Assembly: GCA_035574315.1 (NCBI GenBank)
Contig: DATLYW010000049.1
Location: forward strand, 1 to 64,000
Source: Candidatus Zixiibacteriota bacterium
GTDB lineage: Bacteria; Desulfobacterota; Binatia; UBA9968
Length of the DNA stretch: 64,000 bases
Direction: 5' to 3'
In this document: one piece after another, positions 34,089 through 43,398 of the stretch
Numbering within the stretch: position 1 is the first letter of the stretch
How the letters are laid out: each line of letters opens with the position of its first letter
Made by a program: the position numbers and the translations under genes
Notes under the pieces: generated by a model
Seen by the model: only the letters and a program-made list of their open reading frames with translations
Databases searched by the model: none
Told to the model about the DNA's origin: nothing

Positions 34089-34939
34089 TCCACGTTCTGG
34101 GATTGCTCCCGGATTTTCTCCACCCGCTCCTTCCCCTGAAGCACGAGCTGCACGATAGGGAGCTGCGGCTGCTTGGAGCCGATCGTGTTCAGCTCCCGCT
34201 GGATCTCCTGGAGCATGAAATCGATCTTCTTGCCCACCGGCTCACGCTCGCGGAGCACGTCGAAAAGGGCGGCGATGTGGCTCTTCAGCCGCACGATTTC
34301 CTCGTTGACGTCGCCCTTGGGGGCGGGGCCCGCCGTCTCGCCCGCCTCGCTCTCCAGCGCCCCTCCGTTGGCCTCTCCGGGGATCCGTTGCAGCCGCGCG
34401 GCCGCGGCCGCCGCCCTGGCCTCGAGATCGGCGGCGATCCGGCGCAAATGCACGAGCTGCGACCGCATGTCGGCCTGGAGCTCTCGCCCCTCCCGGCCGC
34501 GCGCCTGGTCGAGCCGGCGCAGCGCGAGACCGAGACAGCGAAACAGGCCTCGCTTTTCCGCCGCCGCTCTGGCATCGACCTCCTCCACGCGAAACAGATC
34601 GGGGAGCGTCGAAAGCAGCGACAGCTCCGGCTGCCCGGCGAGCTTGAAGCGCTTCTTCGCCTTCTGGATCGACGCCAGGTACTGGCCGAGCAGGTCCTCG
34701 TCCAGCAGCAACCGCCGCGTGCGCCCGCGCACCGGGGCGCGGTTGACGAACACGTCGACCCGGCCGCGGTGTACGCGGTCACGGATCAGCTTGCGGATCT
34801 CCTCCTCGAACGAGAGATACTCCCGCGGCACGCGCAGCTGCAGATCCAGATGCCGGTGATTGAGGCTGCGCACCTGGACCGTGATCTTCGTTCCGCGATG
34901 CTCGCTCGAAGCCTCGCCGTAGCCCGTCATGCTTTTCAT
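34085..34939 (-). CDS. yicC: YicC family endoribonuclease-type protein
   Basis: 284 residues. MKSMTGYGEA at the N-terminus, VQVRSLNHRHLDLQLRVP near 21 and the C-terminal MLQEIQRELNTIGSKQ with a KVEKIREQ-like helix are YicC hallmarks. YicC proteins have been described as RNases acting on small RNAs. A coiled region with many Arg/Ala residues lies mid-protein (about 145-200). The ATG at 34939 overlaps the rfaE1 stop. Confidence 0.93.
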   Translation of the reverse strand: MKSMTGYGEASSEHRGTKITVQVRSLNHRHLDLQLRVPREYLSFEEEIRKLIRDRVHRGRVDVFVNRAPVRGRTRRLLLDEDLLGQYLASIQKAKKRFKLAGQPELSLLSTLPDLFRVEEVDARAAAEKRGLFRCLGLALRRLDQARGREGRELQADMRSQLVHLRRIAADLEARAAAAAARLQRIPGEANGGALESEAGETAGPAPKGDVNEEIVRLKSHIAALFDVLREREPVGKKIDFMLQEIQRELNTIGSKQPQLPIVQLVLQGKERVEKIREQSQNVE

Positions 34940-35946
34940 AATGTTTCCCCGATCGCCCGCTTGAGCGCGTCCGCCCGGACCGCGACCGTGCCCACCTCGT
35001 CGCCCACCAGGCCGGCCGCCAGGTTGGCGAGCACCGCGGCGTCCTCGTAGCTCGCGCCTCCCGCGAGCGCGAGCCCACACACGGCGACGACGGTGTCGCC
35101 CGCGCCGGTCACGTCGAAGATCTCCTTCGGCTGGGTCGGAAAGTGGGCCGCCGTCCGCCGCGGGCGGAACAGGCTCATGCCCTCGGGCCCCCGCGTGATC
35201 AGCACCGCCTTGGCCCGCCACAGCCGCACCAGCCGCCGGCCCGCCTCTATCAACGAGCTCTCGTCGCGGATCGGGATGCCGGCCGCACCGCTCGCCTCTT
35301 CCTTGTTCGGCGTGATCAGCGTCGCCCCACGGTAGCGGCCGTAGTTCTCCTTTTTGGGATCGATGACCACCGGCCTGCCGTCGCGGCCCGCCAGATCGGC
35401 CAGCCGCTCGAGCAGCTCGCGGTGAATCACCCCCTTGCCGTAATCCGAGACGACGATCCCGTCGTAGCGGCGGTGGTGGCGCAGCACGTAGTCGCGGATC
35501 TTCTTCAGCGTCGGCTCGCGCATCGGCGCGCGGCTTTCGCGGTCGAGCCTGACGATCTGCTGATGCCTCGGTCGGGCGATGATCCGGGTCTTCTGGATGC
35601 TCTGGTAGCCTTCGTCGGTGAAAACCCCGTCCGTGGAAACGCCGATCCGCCGGAGGTCCTGGAGAAGCTTCTTTCCCGGCCCGTCCCTGCCCACGGCGCC
35701 GCAGGCGGTGACCTGCCCGCCGAGCGTCCGGATGTTGTGGACCACGTTGGCGGCGCCGCCGAGCTGAATGCTTTCCGAGGTGACCCGCAGAACGGGCACC
35801 GGCGCTTCCGGAGAGATTCGCTCCACGTCGCCCCAGATGAACCGGTCGAGCATCAGGTCGCCGACCACCAGAAGGTTGATGCGGCGAAACCCGTCGGTGA
35901 TCTGGCTCAAGCGTCGACGCTCGTCCAGGCTATTCGACCGCCTCAT
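34936..35946 (-). CDS. rfaE1: D-glycero-beta-D-manno-heptose-7-phosphate kinase
   Basis: 336 residues, PfkB/ribokinase fold, the kinase half of HldE. VVGDLMLDRFIWGDVERISPEAPVPV (split here as two motifs near 27-52), QLGGAANVVHNIRTLGG and the active-site GAGDTVVAVCGLALAGGASY near 285 are visible. It makes heptose 1,7-bisphosphate for ADP-heptose. Its partner adenylyltransferase is the separate gene at 30351. Start ATG at 35946 overlaps the GT4 gene's stop. Confidence 0.93.
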   Translation of the reverse strand: MRRSNSLDERRRLSQITDGFRRINLLVVGDLMLDRFIWGDVERISPEAPVPVLRVTSESIQLGGAANVVHNIRTLGGQVTACGAVGRDGPGKKLLQDLRRIGVSTDGVFTDEGYQSIQKTRIIARPRHQQIVRLDRESRAPMREPTLKKIRDYVLRHHRRYDGIVVSDYGKGVIHRELLERLADLAGRDGRPVVIDPKKENYGRYRGATLITPNKEEASGAAGIPIRDESSLIEAGRRLVRLWRAKAVLITRGPEGMSLFRPRRTAAHFPTQPKEIFDVTGAGDTVVAVCGLALAGGASYEDAAVLANLAAGLVGDEVGTVAVRADALKRAIGETL

Positions 35947-37061
35947 CCCCGCGCGCTCCGGCTCTCAGCCGCCTCTTCGATCAGGTCGTAATAATAGATC
36001 TCGTTCTTTTCCGCCATGCGCTCCATCGTGAACTCCCGCTCCACGCGCTCCGCTCCCCGTCTGCCCATCGCCGCCGCCAGCTCGCGGTCGCGCGCCAGTC
36101 GCTCGACCGCATCGGCCAGCGCTCGCACGTCGCCCGGCGGCACCAGCGCGCCCGTCACCCGGTCCACGACCAGGTCCGCCAAGCCGCCGACGCGGCTGGC
36201 CACCACGGGCTTCGCCGCGGCCATCGCTTCCAGGACCGACACCCCGAGCCCCTCTGCCAGCGACGGCAGCACGAAGACGTCGATCTCTGCGAGAAACCGC
36301 GCCACGTCGTCGACGAAACCGGAAAACTCCACGTCCCGATCCAGACCGAGCCGGGCCGCCGAGCGCTCCAGCTCCCGGCGCAGCGCTCCGTCTCCCGCAA
36401 GCCGGACCTTCACCGGCATCCCGCGCTCTTTCAACAACGCCGCCGCCTCGAGCAGGAATCGATGGCCTTTTCGCTCTTCCAGGACGGCCGCGGTCCCGAC
36501 CACCGGTGGATCCCCCGGGCGAACGAATCTCGCGCGCGCCGCTCGAAAACGTTCCGCGTCGACGCCGCTCGGAATCAGCCGGATCGCTTCGCGCCGGACG
36601 CCGCCGCGCTCGAGCACCACCGCCACGGCGCTCGATATCGCCACCACCCCGTCCACCGTTCGATTGTAGAGGTGCCGCGTGTACCAGTTGTCAGGCTCCG
36701 GGTAATCCATCCTGCGGGTCACGACGTACTTCGGCCCCGCCGGCAGCCAGATGCCGAGCGCGTGGGCCCGCTTCGTATGAAAATGGACGATATCATAGTT
36801 TCCGCCGCGGACGAGCCGGCGCATCTTCATTGCGGCCCGCAGGTCGAGATCGTTGCGGGCCACCAGCGGCAGCACAGGCAACCCCGCACTGCGGCAACGG
36901 TCGAACAGAAAACCTTGAGGATGCGTCAAGACGTGACAGCGATGGCCCCGACCCGCCAGGTAGCGAGCCAGGCCCAGCACCTGAACCTCTCCACCGCCCC
37001 AATCGCGTTCCGGATCGACATGCAACACGCTCAGCAACCGGTTACGACCGGTTCCGGTCAC
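35943..37061 (-). CDS. glycosyltransferase family 4
   Basis: 372 residues, GT-B fold. The N-terminal acceptor domain begins SVLHVDPERDWGGGEVQVLGLARYL; the donor domain has NRTVDGVVAISSAV, GTAAVLEERKGHRFLLEAAALL and the EX7E region PSLAEGLGVSVLEAMAAAKPVV near 285. Probably adds a sugar in LPS core or O-chain assembly. Start: the GTG at 37061 has GGAGGAG nine bases upstream and overlaps the previous gene by 20 bases; an ATG further up would overlap much more. Confidence 0.85.
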   Translation of the reverse strand: MTGTGRNRLLSVLHVDPERDWGGGEVQVLGLARYLAGRGHRCHVLTHPQGFLFDRCRSAGLPVLPLVARNDLDLRAAMKMRRLVRGGNYDIVHFHTKRAHALGIWLPAGPKYVVTRRMDYPEPDNWYTRHLYNRTVDGVVAISSAVAVVLERGGVRREAIRLIPSGVDAERFRAARARFVRPGDPPVVGTAAVLEERKGHRFLLEAAALLKERGMPVKVRLAGDGALRRELERSAARLGLDRDVEFSGFVDDVARFLAEIDVFVLPSLAEGLGVSVLEAMAAAKPVVASRVGGLADLVVDRVTGALVPPGDVRALADAVERLARDRELAAAMGRRGAERVEREFTMERMAEKNEIYYYDLIEEAAESRSARG

Positions 37062-37851
37062 CTTTGCTCTTCTCCTCCAGCTCCAGCTCCCACAACTTAG
37101 CATACTTCAGGAAAACGTAAACGGCCGCCGTCAGCGCCACGTAGAAACCCGCGAACCCCTCCAGGAAGCCGCGCTTCAGAACGTAGAAGCGGAAGAACCG
37201 GAAGGCCGGTCGAAACAGGGCGTCCGTGAGCCGCCAGCGCGTTCCTTCCGCGGCAAGCTCGCGCGCGGCAACCGAGGTAAAGCGGTTGATCGTTTCCACG
37301 TGATCGCTCATGTCGCGATACGTGAAATGGAAGAGCGGATTCTTGAGCCGCTTCACCCTGCCGTCGACGACGATCTTCTCGTGCGGATCCCTGCCCTCCC
37401 ACCTGGCGCGCGCGCGGCGAAACAGGCGGACGTCGTAGTCCGGGTACCAGCCGCCGCGGCGCCACCAGCGGCCGAGGTAAAAAACCAGCCGTGGCACCGA
37501 GAACGCCGCCACGCCGTCGGCCCCGTGGCGCAGCGCCTCCTGGATCTCGGACTTGAGCTCGGGCGAAACGCGTTCGTCGGCGTCGATCATGAGCACCCAT
37601 TCGCCGGTCGCCTGAGAATGGGCGAAGGCCTTTTGGTTGCGGTAGCCCGACCACGGCCTCTGGATCACCTTGTCGGTGTAGCGCCGGCAGATTTCGACGG
37701 TCCGGTCCGTACTGAAGGAATCCACGACGACGATTTCGTCGCACCAGCGAACGCTTTCCAGGCACTCCGCGATGTTGTCTTCCTCGTTGAAGCAGACCAC
37801 GATCGCGGAAACCGCCGGGGCGGGCCTCGCGCCCGAAGAAGAGCCGGTCAT
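37042..37851 (-). CDS. glycosyltransferase family 2, WaaE/KdtX-like
   Basis: 269 residues, GT-A fold. VSAIVVCFNEEDNIAECLESV near 14 and DADERVSPELKSEIQ near 93 carry the metal-binding DxD region. The C-terminal helices KRGFLEGFAGFYVAL and YVFLKYAKLWELELE match the beta-1,4-glucosyltransferase WaaE/KdtX group that acts on the inner core heptose. Its place among heptosyl and LPS kinase genes supports a core role; exact linkage is inference. Confidence 0.85.
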   Translation of the reverse strand: MTGSSSGARPAPAVSAIVVCFNEEDNIAECLESVRWCDEIVVVDSFSTDRTVEICRRYTDKVIQRPWSGYRNQKAFAHSQATGEWVLMIDADERVSPELKSEIQEALRHGADGVAAFSVPRLVFYLGRWWRRGGWYPDYDVRLFRRARARWEGRDPHEKIVVDGRVKRLKNPLFHFTYRDMSDHVETINRFTSVAARELAAEGTRWRLTDALFRPAFRFFRFYVLKRGFLEGFAGFYVALTAAVYVFLKYAKLWELELEEKSKGDRNRS

Positions 37852-37894
37852 GAAGCGAAAATAGGGACTGGGGGAGCCAAATGCAAACCGCCGC

Positions 37895-38806
37895 TTACCC
37901 GCCGGCGGGCCCGACCCTGAGAGCCTTCATCTTCTCCCGGAGCATCGCCCGGTAATGGAAATAGCGCCCCTTGGCCCGATACTGCCTTCTCTCGTTGCGC
38001 CAGAGCGCGTACCAGCCGAAGGCCATGACGGACCGCAGCATGTTGCCGATGATCGCGGCCAGGGATTGCCGCTTGTAGAGGAACCGGCTCACCCCCTGTT
38101 GCTCGTGGCGCTTGCGGAAGAAGGCTTCGGTGAATCGATTCCAGTCCACCTCGTGATATACGGCGGCCCGGGGCTCGTAGCCGATCCGCCCGCCGCATGC
38201 GATCAGGCGCCCGGCGAACTCGACGTCCTCGGAGATGCCCGAGCGGCCCGGTCCGAGCGCCTCGTTGAACAGCCCGCACCGCGCGAAAGCCTCGCGCCGG
38301 ATCGCCATGTTCGCTCCGGTCAGCGTGTCGATTTCCCTCGTTTCGGACGGATACTGCAGGAAGTCGATCGTTCGAAACCTCTGATAGCTGCGCTGGAACT
38401 CGGCGTTCCCCGCCACCTCCGGCGGCACCAGGATCGGCCCCTGCATGGCATCGAAATCGGTGTCGCGGAAAAACTCCGTCGCCGCCGGCAGCCACTCGGC
38501 TGTCACCTCCACGTCGTCGTCGAAAAACGCCAGGATCGATCCGCCCGCGTCGGCGATCGCCCGGTTCTGCGCGCGGCACTTGCCCGGAGCTGGCTCCCGC
38601 ACGGCTCGAAACACCCGACCGTCGCGGCCGCTGAACTCACGCACCACCGCGTCGATGCGTTCGGAGACGCTGCGGTCGCGCGCGTTGTTCGCCACGATCA
38701 CCTCGTAAGAGACGCCCGCTCCTGCGAAATGGCGCTCGATGCTGGCCAGCAGTCTCTCGAGAGAGGCCGGACGCTCGAAGGCGGCTATGATGACGCTGAA
38801 ATCCAT
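37895..38806 (-). CDS. glycosyltransferase family 2
   Basis: 303 residues, GT-A fold. FSVIIAAFERPASLERLLASI starts the nucleotide-binding part; FFDDDVEVTAEWL near 93 is the DxD-type site, and GISEDVEFAGRLI the catalytic ED region. Two weak hydrophobic stretches near the C-terminus (AAIIGNMLRSVMAFGWYALW) could attach it to the membrane. Closely similar in layout to the protein at 39740-40672, so the two are probably duplicates serving different acceptor positions. Donor unknown. Confidence 0.83.
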   Translation of the reverse strand: MDFSVIIAAFERPASLERLLASIERHFAGAGVSYEVIVANNARDRSVSERIDAVVREFSGRDGRVFRAVREPAPGKCRAQNRAIADAGGSILAFFDDDVEVTAEWLPAATEFFRDTDFDAMQGPILVPPEVAGNAEFQRSYQRFRTIDFLQYPSETREIDTLTGANMAIRREAFARCGLFNEALGPGRSGISEDVEFAGRLIACGGRIGYEPRAAVYHEVDWNRFTEAFFRKRHEQQGVSRFLYKRQSLAAIIGNMLRSVMAFGWYALWRNERRQYRAKGRYFHYRAMLREKMKALRVGPAGG

Positions 38807-38813
38807 GCGCTCT

Positions 38814-39740
38814 TCACCGGCCGGCCGCCGCCCAGAGCAACAGATAGAGCCAGTACTTCATCGCGTACGGGCGAAGGCTGATCGCCCGTCGCAACGCCTC
38901 GCTCGCCGCCGCCCGCTCGTGCCGCCGCCAGCGCCCCTTGGCCAGGCGGTAATGACGGTAGGCGAGCCGGCGCGCGATGCGTCGGCGGCCGAGGGCCGCC
39001 GCGGTTTCGGGAAAATCGGACACCAGCCGCTCCAGCACTCGGATGTTTTCCACCAGCCTCAGCTCTTCGTTGCGCGTCATGTTGCCCGGGTGGCGGCGGT
39101 ACAGAAAGACGACGCGATCCACGTAACCCGCCGGGAAACGCGCCAGCAGCCGGAAAAACAGGTCGAGATCGCCGCAGATGCGCAGCGTCTCGTCGTGTCC
39201 CCCCACCGCCTCGTAGCAATCCTTGCGAATCAGCGACGCCTGGAGCCGGATAATGCTCTTCTCGAAAAGGTCGTCCACCGCCACTCCGCGCCGCGCCAAC
39301 CGCCGCGACTTGCGCGGCGGGATGATCGTCTCCCGCCGGTGCTGCGGCCCGCCCAGGTAGCCGCCGTTCGCGAAAACCAGGCCGCAGTCGGGACGGCTCT
39401 CGGCGTAGCGGTAGAGGGTCTGCAGATGGTCCGGCAGGGGCACGTCGTCCGAGTCCTGGATGGCGATCCACGGCGCTCGCGCAAGCCGCACCCCGAGATT
39501 GCGAGCCGCCGACGCCCCGCGATTGTCCTGATAGACGTAACGGACCTTCGCGCCGCAGGACTCCACGATCCGGCGCGTATCGTCCGTCGAGCCGTCGTCG
39601 ACCACGATCACCTCGTAATCCTTAAACGTCTGCCGGAGCACGCCCTCCAGCGTTTCCGGCAAGAAAGGCGCGCGATTGTAGGTGGCGATCACCACCGAAA
39701 CCCGCGGCGATTCCCCCACCGTCTGCACCGCCGACTCCAT
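38814..39740 (-). CDS. glycosyltransferase family 2
   Basis: 308 residues. VSVVIATYNRAPFLPETLEGVL, VVDDGSTDDTRRIVE and IQDSDDVPLPDHL are classical GT2 motifs with the DSDD metal site near 95; RICGDLDLFFRLLARFP holds the catalytic acid. The C-terminal 70 residues are helical and basic. The ATG at 39740 overlaps the upstream gene's stop (TAATG). Role in LPS or exopolysaccharide assembly inferred from neighbours. Confidence 0.83.
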   Translation of the reverse strand: MESAVQTVGESPRVSVVIATYNRAPFLPETLEGVLRQTFKDYEVIVVDDGSTDDTRRIVESCGAKVRYVYQDNRGASAARNLGVRLARAPWIAIQDSDDVPLPDHLQTLYRYAESRPDCGLVFANGGYLGGPQHRRETIIPPRKSRRLARRGVAVDDLFEKSIIRLQASLIRKDCYEAVGGHDETLRICGDLDLFFRLLARFPAGYVDRVVFLYRRHPGNMTRNEELRLVENIRVLERLVSDFPETAAALGRRRIARRLAYRHYRLAKGRWRRHERAAASEALRRAISLRPYAMKYWLYLLLWAAAGR

Positions 39741-40672
39741 TACCTCTTCGCCTCTCCTTCGCCCGAAGGGCCGCGGCTCCCTGCGCCGCGCCACCGGCCG
39801 TGAAGCTCCCCCAATCGCTTCATGATCCGGCCTTCCGTCCTGTACGCCTTCTGAACGCGGCCGAGCGCCCTGTAAACGCCGTAGCGCATGCAGTTCACGG
39901 CGAGGTCCGGAAGGATCCGCAGCCACAGGGATTCCCGGCGATACAGGCTCCTGCTCAGGCCCTTGCGGTACTCCGTGAGGCGGTGATAAGCGCGGCCGTA
40001 GCGCTCCGGGTCCAGCTCGTGGAAGACCACGGCGCCGGGCGCGTAGCCGATCCTGAACCCCGCCGCGCGGATGCGGCGTGAATATTCAGTATCCTCGCTG
40101 TACCCCGATGCCCCGGGTCCGAGCCACGGGTTGAATTTTCCCACGACCTCGACGACCCTGCGGTCCAGCGAGACGTTGGTTCCGGTAAAGCCGCGAATCT
40201 CGCGCGCCTCCGGACCGTAGTCCACGATCGGGATGTTGTACTCGCGCAGGCGGGCCGGGTCCGCGGGCCGGCCTTGCGGATCGGTTCCGGCAAGCACGCG
40301 CCCCTGGGCCACGGCGAAACCCGAAGCGAGGTGGAACTGCCAATGGCTCACCAGCCACGCCGGGTCGACCACGACGTCGTCGTCGATCAGGATCACGATC
40401 CCGCCCTCGGCCTCCGCCAGGCCGCGGTTGAGCGCGTTGGACTTGCCCGGGCGCGGCTCCTCGATCACCTTCATCCTGAAGCGCGCCTCCCTGCGCGCCT
40501 CCCGCTGCAGCAAAGCGCCGGTCCCGTCCGTCGAGCCGTTGTCGACGAAAAGAAACTCCGCCCGCGGTGGATCCGCCTCTCGCAAGGCCCCGATGCTGGC
40601 GAGCAGCCGCTCCAGGCTGCGGGCGCGATTGCGCGTCGGGATGATGACGCTGACGTCCGGCCGAGCGGTCAC
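39740..40672 (-). CDS. glycosyltransferase family 2
   Basis: 310 residues. VSVIIPTRNRARSLERLLASIGAL, VDNGSTDGTGALLQ, LIDDDVVVDPAWL near 97 and SGYSEDTEYSRRIRAAG near 180 are the donor, metal and catalytic segments. Starts with GTG at 40672, two bases after the methyltransferase stop. Its architecture parallels 37895-38806, including ERYGRAYHRLTEYRKGLSRSLYRR near the C-terminus (in parts), suggesting a duplication. Confidence 0.83.
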   Translation of the reverse strand: MTARPDVSVIIPTRNRARSLERLLASIGALREADPPRAEFLFVDNGSTDGTGALLQREARREARFRMKVIEEPRPGKSNALNRGLAEAEGGIVILIDDDVVVDPAWLVSHWQFHLASGFAVAQGRVLAGTDPQGRPADPARLREYNIPIVDYGPEAREIRGFTGTNVSLDRRVVEVVGKFNPWLGPGASGYSEDTEYSRRIRAAGFRIGYAPGAVVFHELDPERYGRAYHRLTEYRKGLSRSLYRRESLWLRILPDLAVNCMRYGVYRALGRVQKAYRTEGRIMKRLGELHGRWRGAGSRGPSGEGEAKR

Positions 40673-40674
40673 CG

Positions 40675-41364
40675 CTATTCTCCGTCGCGGGGGCCGGAGA
40701 GGTGCCGCAGCACTCTCCGCGGAAGCGCGCGCCAGTGGCGTCTTTCCGCCCGTCCCCGATTGAACAGCGCCCGCAGCCGGATGAAAACCCGCCTTCTCAC
40801 CCGGTCAGGGAACCGGCGCCCGGGAGTTTTCCTGATCGCGAAGATTCCGTCCCACTGTCCGAGAATCTGGAAGCGCTCGTCCCTGATGAGCTCCTCGTCG
40901 ATCGGCGAACGGACCCCTTCCCACGAGTAGCTGTCGTGAAACGCGATGACGCCGCCCGGGCTCACAAGAGGCTCCCAGCCGAAGAAATCCTTCCGCACGC
41001 CCGCGTGGCTGTGATCGCCGTCGATCCACAGCAGGCCGATCGGCCGATTCCACCCGCGCAGCGCCTCCTCCGACGGCCGCACGACCGGGACGACCATGTG
41101 CGCGACGCCCGAAAGCTCCAGGTTACGCCGGAACTCGTCGATCGTCCCCATCACGTGGGGGTCGACCGCGCAGACCTCCTCCCCCCGCGCCGCTTCGCGC
41201 GCCTTGGCGAGCCAGACCGTCGATTTCCCCTTGTAGCTTCCGATCTCGACCACCACGCCCAGCCCCGCGGTGGCCCTGGCCAGGCGGTAGAGGTACAATC
41301 CCTCTCTCCGCCCGAGCCAGCCGTCTACGGTCTCCGTAATCTTCCTGGCTGCCTCAAGGGACAT
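40675..41364 (-). CDS. class I SAM-dependent methyltransferase
   Basis: 229 residues. VVVEIGSYKGKSTVWLAKA near 38-56 is the SAM motif; LLWIDGDHSHAGVRKDFFGW and GGVIAFHDSYSWEG follow, the pattern of the CmcI/Methyltransf_24 group. A basic C-terminus (RRRVFIRLRALFNRGRAERR) may contact membrane lipids. Likely modifies a sugar of the surface polysaccharide, given the glycosyltransferases on both sides; the target is inference. Confidence 0.8.
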   Translation of the reverse strand: MSLEAARKITETVDGWLGRREGLYLYRLARATAGLGVVVEIGSYKGKSTVWLAKAREAARGEEVCAVDPHVMGTIDEFRRNLELSGVAHMVVPVVRPSEEALRGWNRPIGLLWIDGDHSHAGVRKDFFGWEPLVSPGGVIAFHDSYSWEGVRSPIDEELIRDERFQILGQWDGIFAIRKTPGRRFPDRVRRRVFIRLRALFNRGRAERRHWRALPRRVLRHLSGPRDGE

Positions 41365-41378
41365 TGCAGCATTCCTCT

Positions 41379-42269
41379 CTACCTTTCCGATCGCCGGAAG
41401 AGGCGGCCGGCGGTCCCCGCCGCCTTGGCCCTCGACCTCGCGTCGGCCCAGCGACGGGCTCGGGCGATCTTGTGTACCCAGCGCCGTCGCGTCCCGCCGC
41501 CGGCCCCCGACCCGCCTCCCCGGAGATACTCCCCCAGGAAAAACAGGCTTTGCGTCGCGCTCAGGTAGCCGCCCAGCGTGCGGAGCAACTGAACGAGGTT
41601 CTTGACCCTTCTGCGCTCGCTCAGGTAACGGCATTGCCGCACGCCTTCGAAGTCGAGCAAAAACAGCCGCTCGCCCTCGCCGGCCGCGCTGACGAGGATG
41701 TTCGCGTCCTTCAGGTCGTTGTGATACAGCCGGGCGTCGTGGAGCCGCCGGAACAGCCGCGCCACGCCGCGCAGGAAAGCGCGCCGGCGGCGCATGCCGT
41801 CCGCTCCCGCGAGCGCCGCCAGGCTCTCCCGCCAGTAGGCGTCCGCGGTGAGCGCCTGCGGGATCTCCTGCGACAGAAAAAAACTCTTGTCGAGCATCCC
41901 CCAGCGCCGGATCTCGACCGCCGCGAGCGGCCGCGCCGTCGCCACCCCGCACCGCGCCAGCACGACCGCTCCCCGCAGCGCGCGGCGCGCCGCCGAAACG
42001 CGGAACAGCGAGACGAGCCGGTAAAAGGCCGAATGCGCGTTGTAGCGCTTGACGTACACCACGGTCGAGGTGCCGTCGACGGCGAGGACCGCGCGGCCGA
42101 TCGTGACTTTTTTCTCGTCTTTTACGATCCGGCACGCGGTCCGGTCAAACAGCCGGTCGGGGTCCGCCAGGACCTCCGGCGCCACCCGGGCAAACCATGG
42201 ATCGGCCCAAACCGCGGCCGAGCCCACGCGCTTGCGGACGAAGACCGAAGCGCTATCGCGCGCCGACAC
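41379..42269 (-). CDS. LPS core kinase-like protein (WaaP family)
   Basis: 296 residues of a protein-kinase-like fold. LYHNDLKDANILV (about 175-187) is the catalytic loop with the Asp of HNDLK, and FLLDFEGVRQC the metal-binding DFE. WaaP-type enzymes phosphorylate heptose in the LPS inner core. GTG start at 42269, overlapping the previous gene by 17 bases. One of three such kinases in this cluster; which sugar each modifies cannot be told. Confidence 0.83.
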   Translation of the reverse strand: MSARDSASVFVRKRVGSAAVWADPWFARVAPEVLADPDRLFDRTACRIVKDEKKVTIGRAVLAVDGTSTVVYVKRYNAHSAFYRLVSLFRVSAARRALRGAVVLARCGVATARPLAAVEIRRWGMLDKSFFLSQEIPQALTADAYWRESLAALAGADGMRRRRAFLRGVARLFRRLHDARLYHNDLKDANILVSAAGEGERLFLLDFEGVRQCRYLSERRRVKNLVQLLRTLGGYLSATQSLFFLGEYLRGGGSGAGGGTRRRWVHKIARARRWADARSRAKAAGTAGRLFRRSER

Positions 42270-43398
42270 GCCTTCGGACCTCCCTCAAACAGGCGTCCAG
42301 CTTTGCAAAGTGATCCGCCCATGAATAGCGCTCGGCGAGTTCCCTCGCCTCCCCTCCGAGCGCCGCATCGGCGCTGCGTTCCAGCATCAGCGCGAGCTTC
42401 GAGGCCAGCTCCGTCGTGTCCGCCGGCTCCTCGACGATGCCGTCGGCCAGAGCCCCTGCGAGGATCTCGGAGGCGCCGACCGCGCGGCTGACGACGACGG
42501 GAAGACCGCTCGCCAGCGCCTCCAGCACGACGTTCCCGAACGCTTCCTGCAGCGCCGGGTGCGCCAGCACGTCGGCGGCTGCGTAGAAGCGCTCCACGGC
42601 CTGTTGCCGGCCGGTGAAGACGATCCTTCCCGGCGCCAGCCGCTCCGCACGCCTGTGGTAGGCGGCCCACCCGGCGTCGGCGCCGACGACCAGCAGGCGC
42701 GCGCGGCGCAGCTCGGGCGCCGCCCACGCGTCGATCAGCCGGTCCAATCCCTTGCGGCGAAATCCGCTGCCGACGAAGAGCGCCAGCGGAGCTTCCTCCG
42801 GTATCCCCCATTCGAGACGGACGGCGCGCCGCCACCGCGCGCGCAAAGAAGGATGAAAACGCTCCTGATCCACCCCGTTGTACAGAACCGTGATCCTCTC
42901 CGACGCCACGCCGTAGATTTCCGTGAGCTCGCGCGCGACGCGCCTCGAAACCGCAATGATCCCTCCGGTGCGGCTCGAGAGGAACTGCCGCCGCTCCACG
43001 GCCAGCAGCGAGCGGTGATAGACGCTCACCGCCTGCCAGCAGCGCCGCGCCGGACCGCCTTCCTCTCCGAGGCTCCGGAGAAACGCGCGATGCGTCCCGC
43101 CCCCGCTCCGGATGACGTCCTGCCGCAGCGTCCGCCCGAAGCTCACGACGAGATCGCAGCGCTCGCGCGCGGCGCTGCGTGGCGCCAGAAGCGCGAAGCT
43201 CCACAGCCGGGCGGTCCGTCCCGCCGGCAGCGTCGGCACCCGGTGCACCGCGACTCCGGGAGGCGGCGCGACGCTAAACTCGGAGCAGAAGAGATGAATC
43301 TCGTGCCCGAGCGCGCGCAGACCTTCGGCGGTCCGGTAGAGATCGCGCTCCGTCCCTCCGCTCAGATCGAGCCGCTTGTGCACGAGAGCGATCTTCAT
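42253..43398 (-). CDS. glycosyltransferase family 4, WaaG-like
   Basis: 381 residues, GT-B fold. IALVHKRLDLSGGTERDLYRTAEGL at the N-terminus (in parts) and the donor site ALQEAFGNVVLEALASGLPVVVSR near 300 are typical of LPS core glucosyltransferases such as WaaG. FVGSGFRRKGLDRLIDAW and VLYNGVDQERFHPSLR are the expected linking motifs. ATG at 43398 overlaps the upstream methyltransferase stop (ATGA). Followed by the WaaP-like kinase, the same order as in enterobacterial waa clusters (waaG-waaP), which strengthens the assignment. Confidence 0.87.
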   Translation of the reverse strand: MKIALVHKRLDLSGGTERDLYRTAEGLRALGHEIHLFCSEFSVAPPPGVAVHRVPTLPAGRTARLWSFALLAPRSAARERCDLVVSFGRTLRQDVIRSGGGTHRAFLRSLGEEGGPARRCWQAVSVYHRSLLAVERRQFLSSRTGGIIAVSRRVARELTEIYGVASERITVLYNGVDQERFHPSLRARWRRAVRLEWGIPEEAPLALFVGSGFRRKGLDRLIDAWAAPELRRARLLVVGADAGWAAYHRRAERLAPGRIVFTGRQQAVERFYAAADVLAHPALQEAFGNVVLEALASGLPVVVSRAVGASEILAGALADGIVEEPADTTELASKLALMLERSADAALGGEARELAERYSWADHFAKLDACLREVRRRVGAR

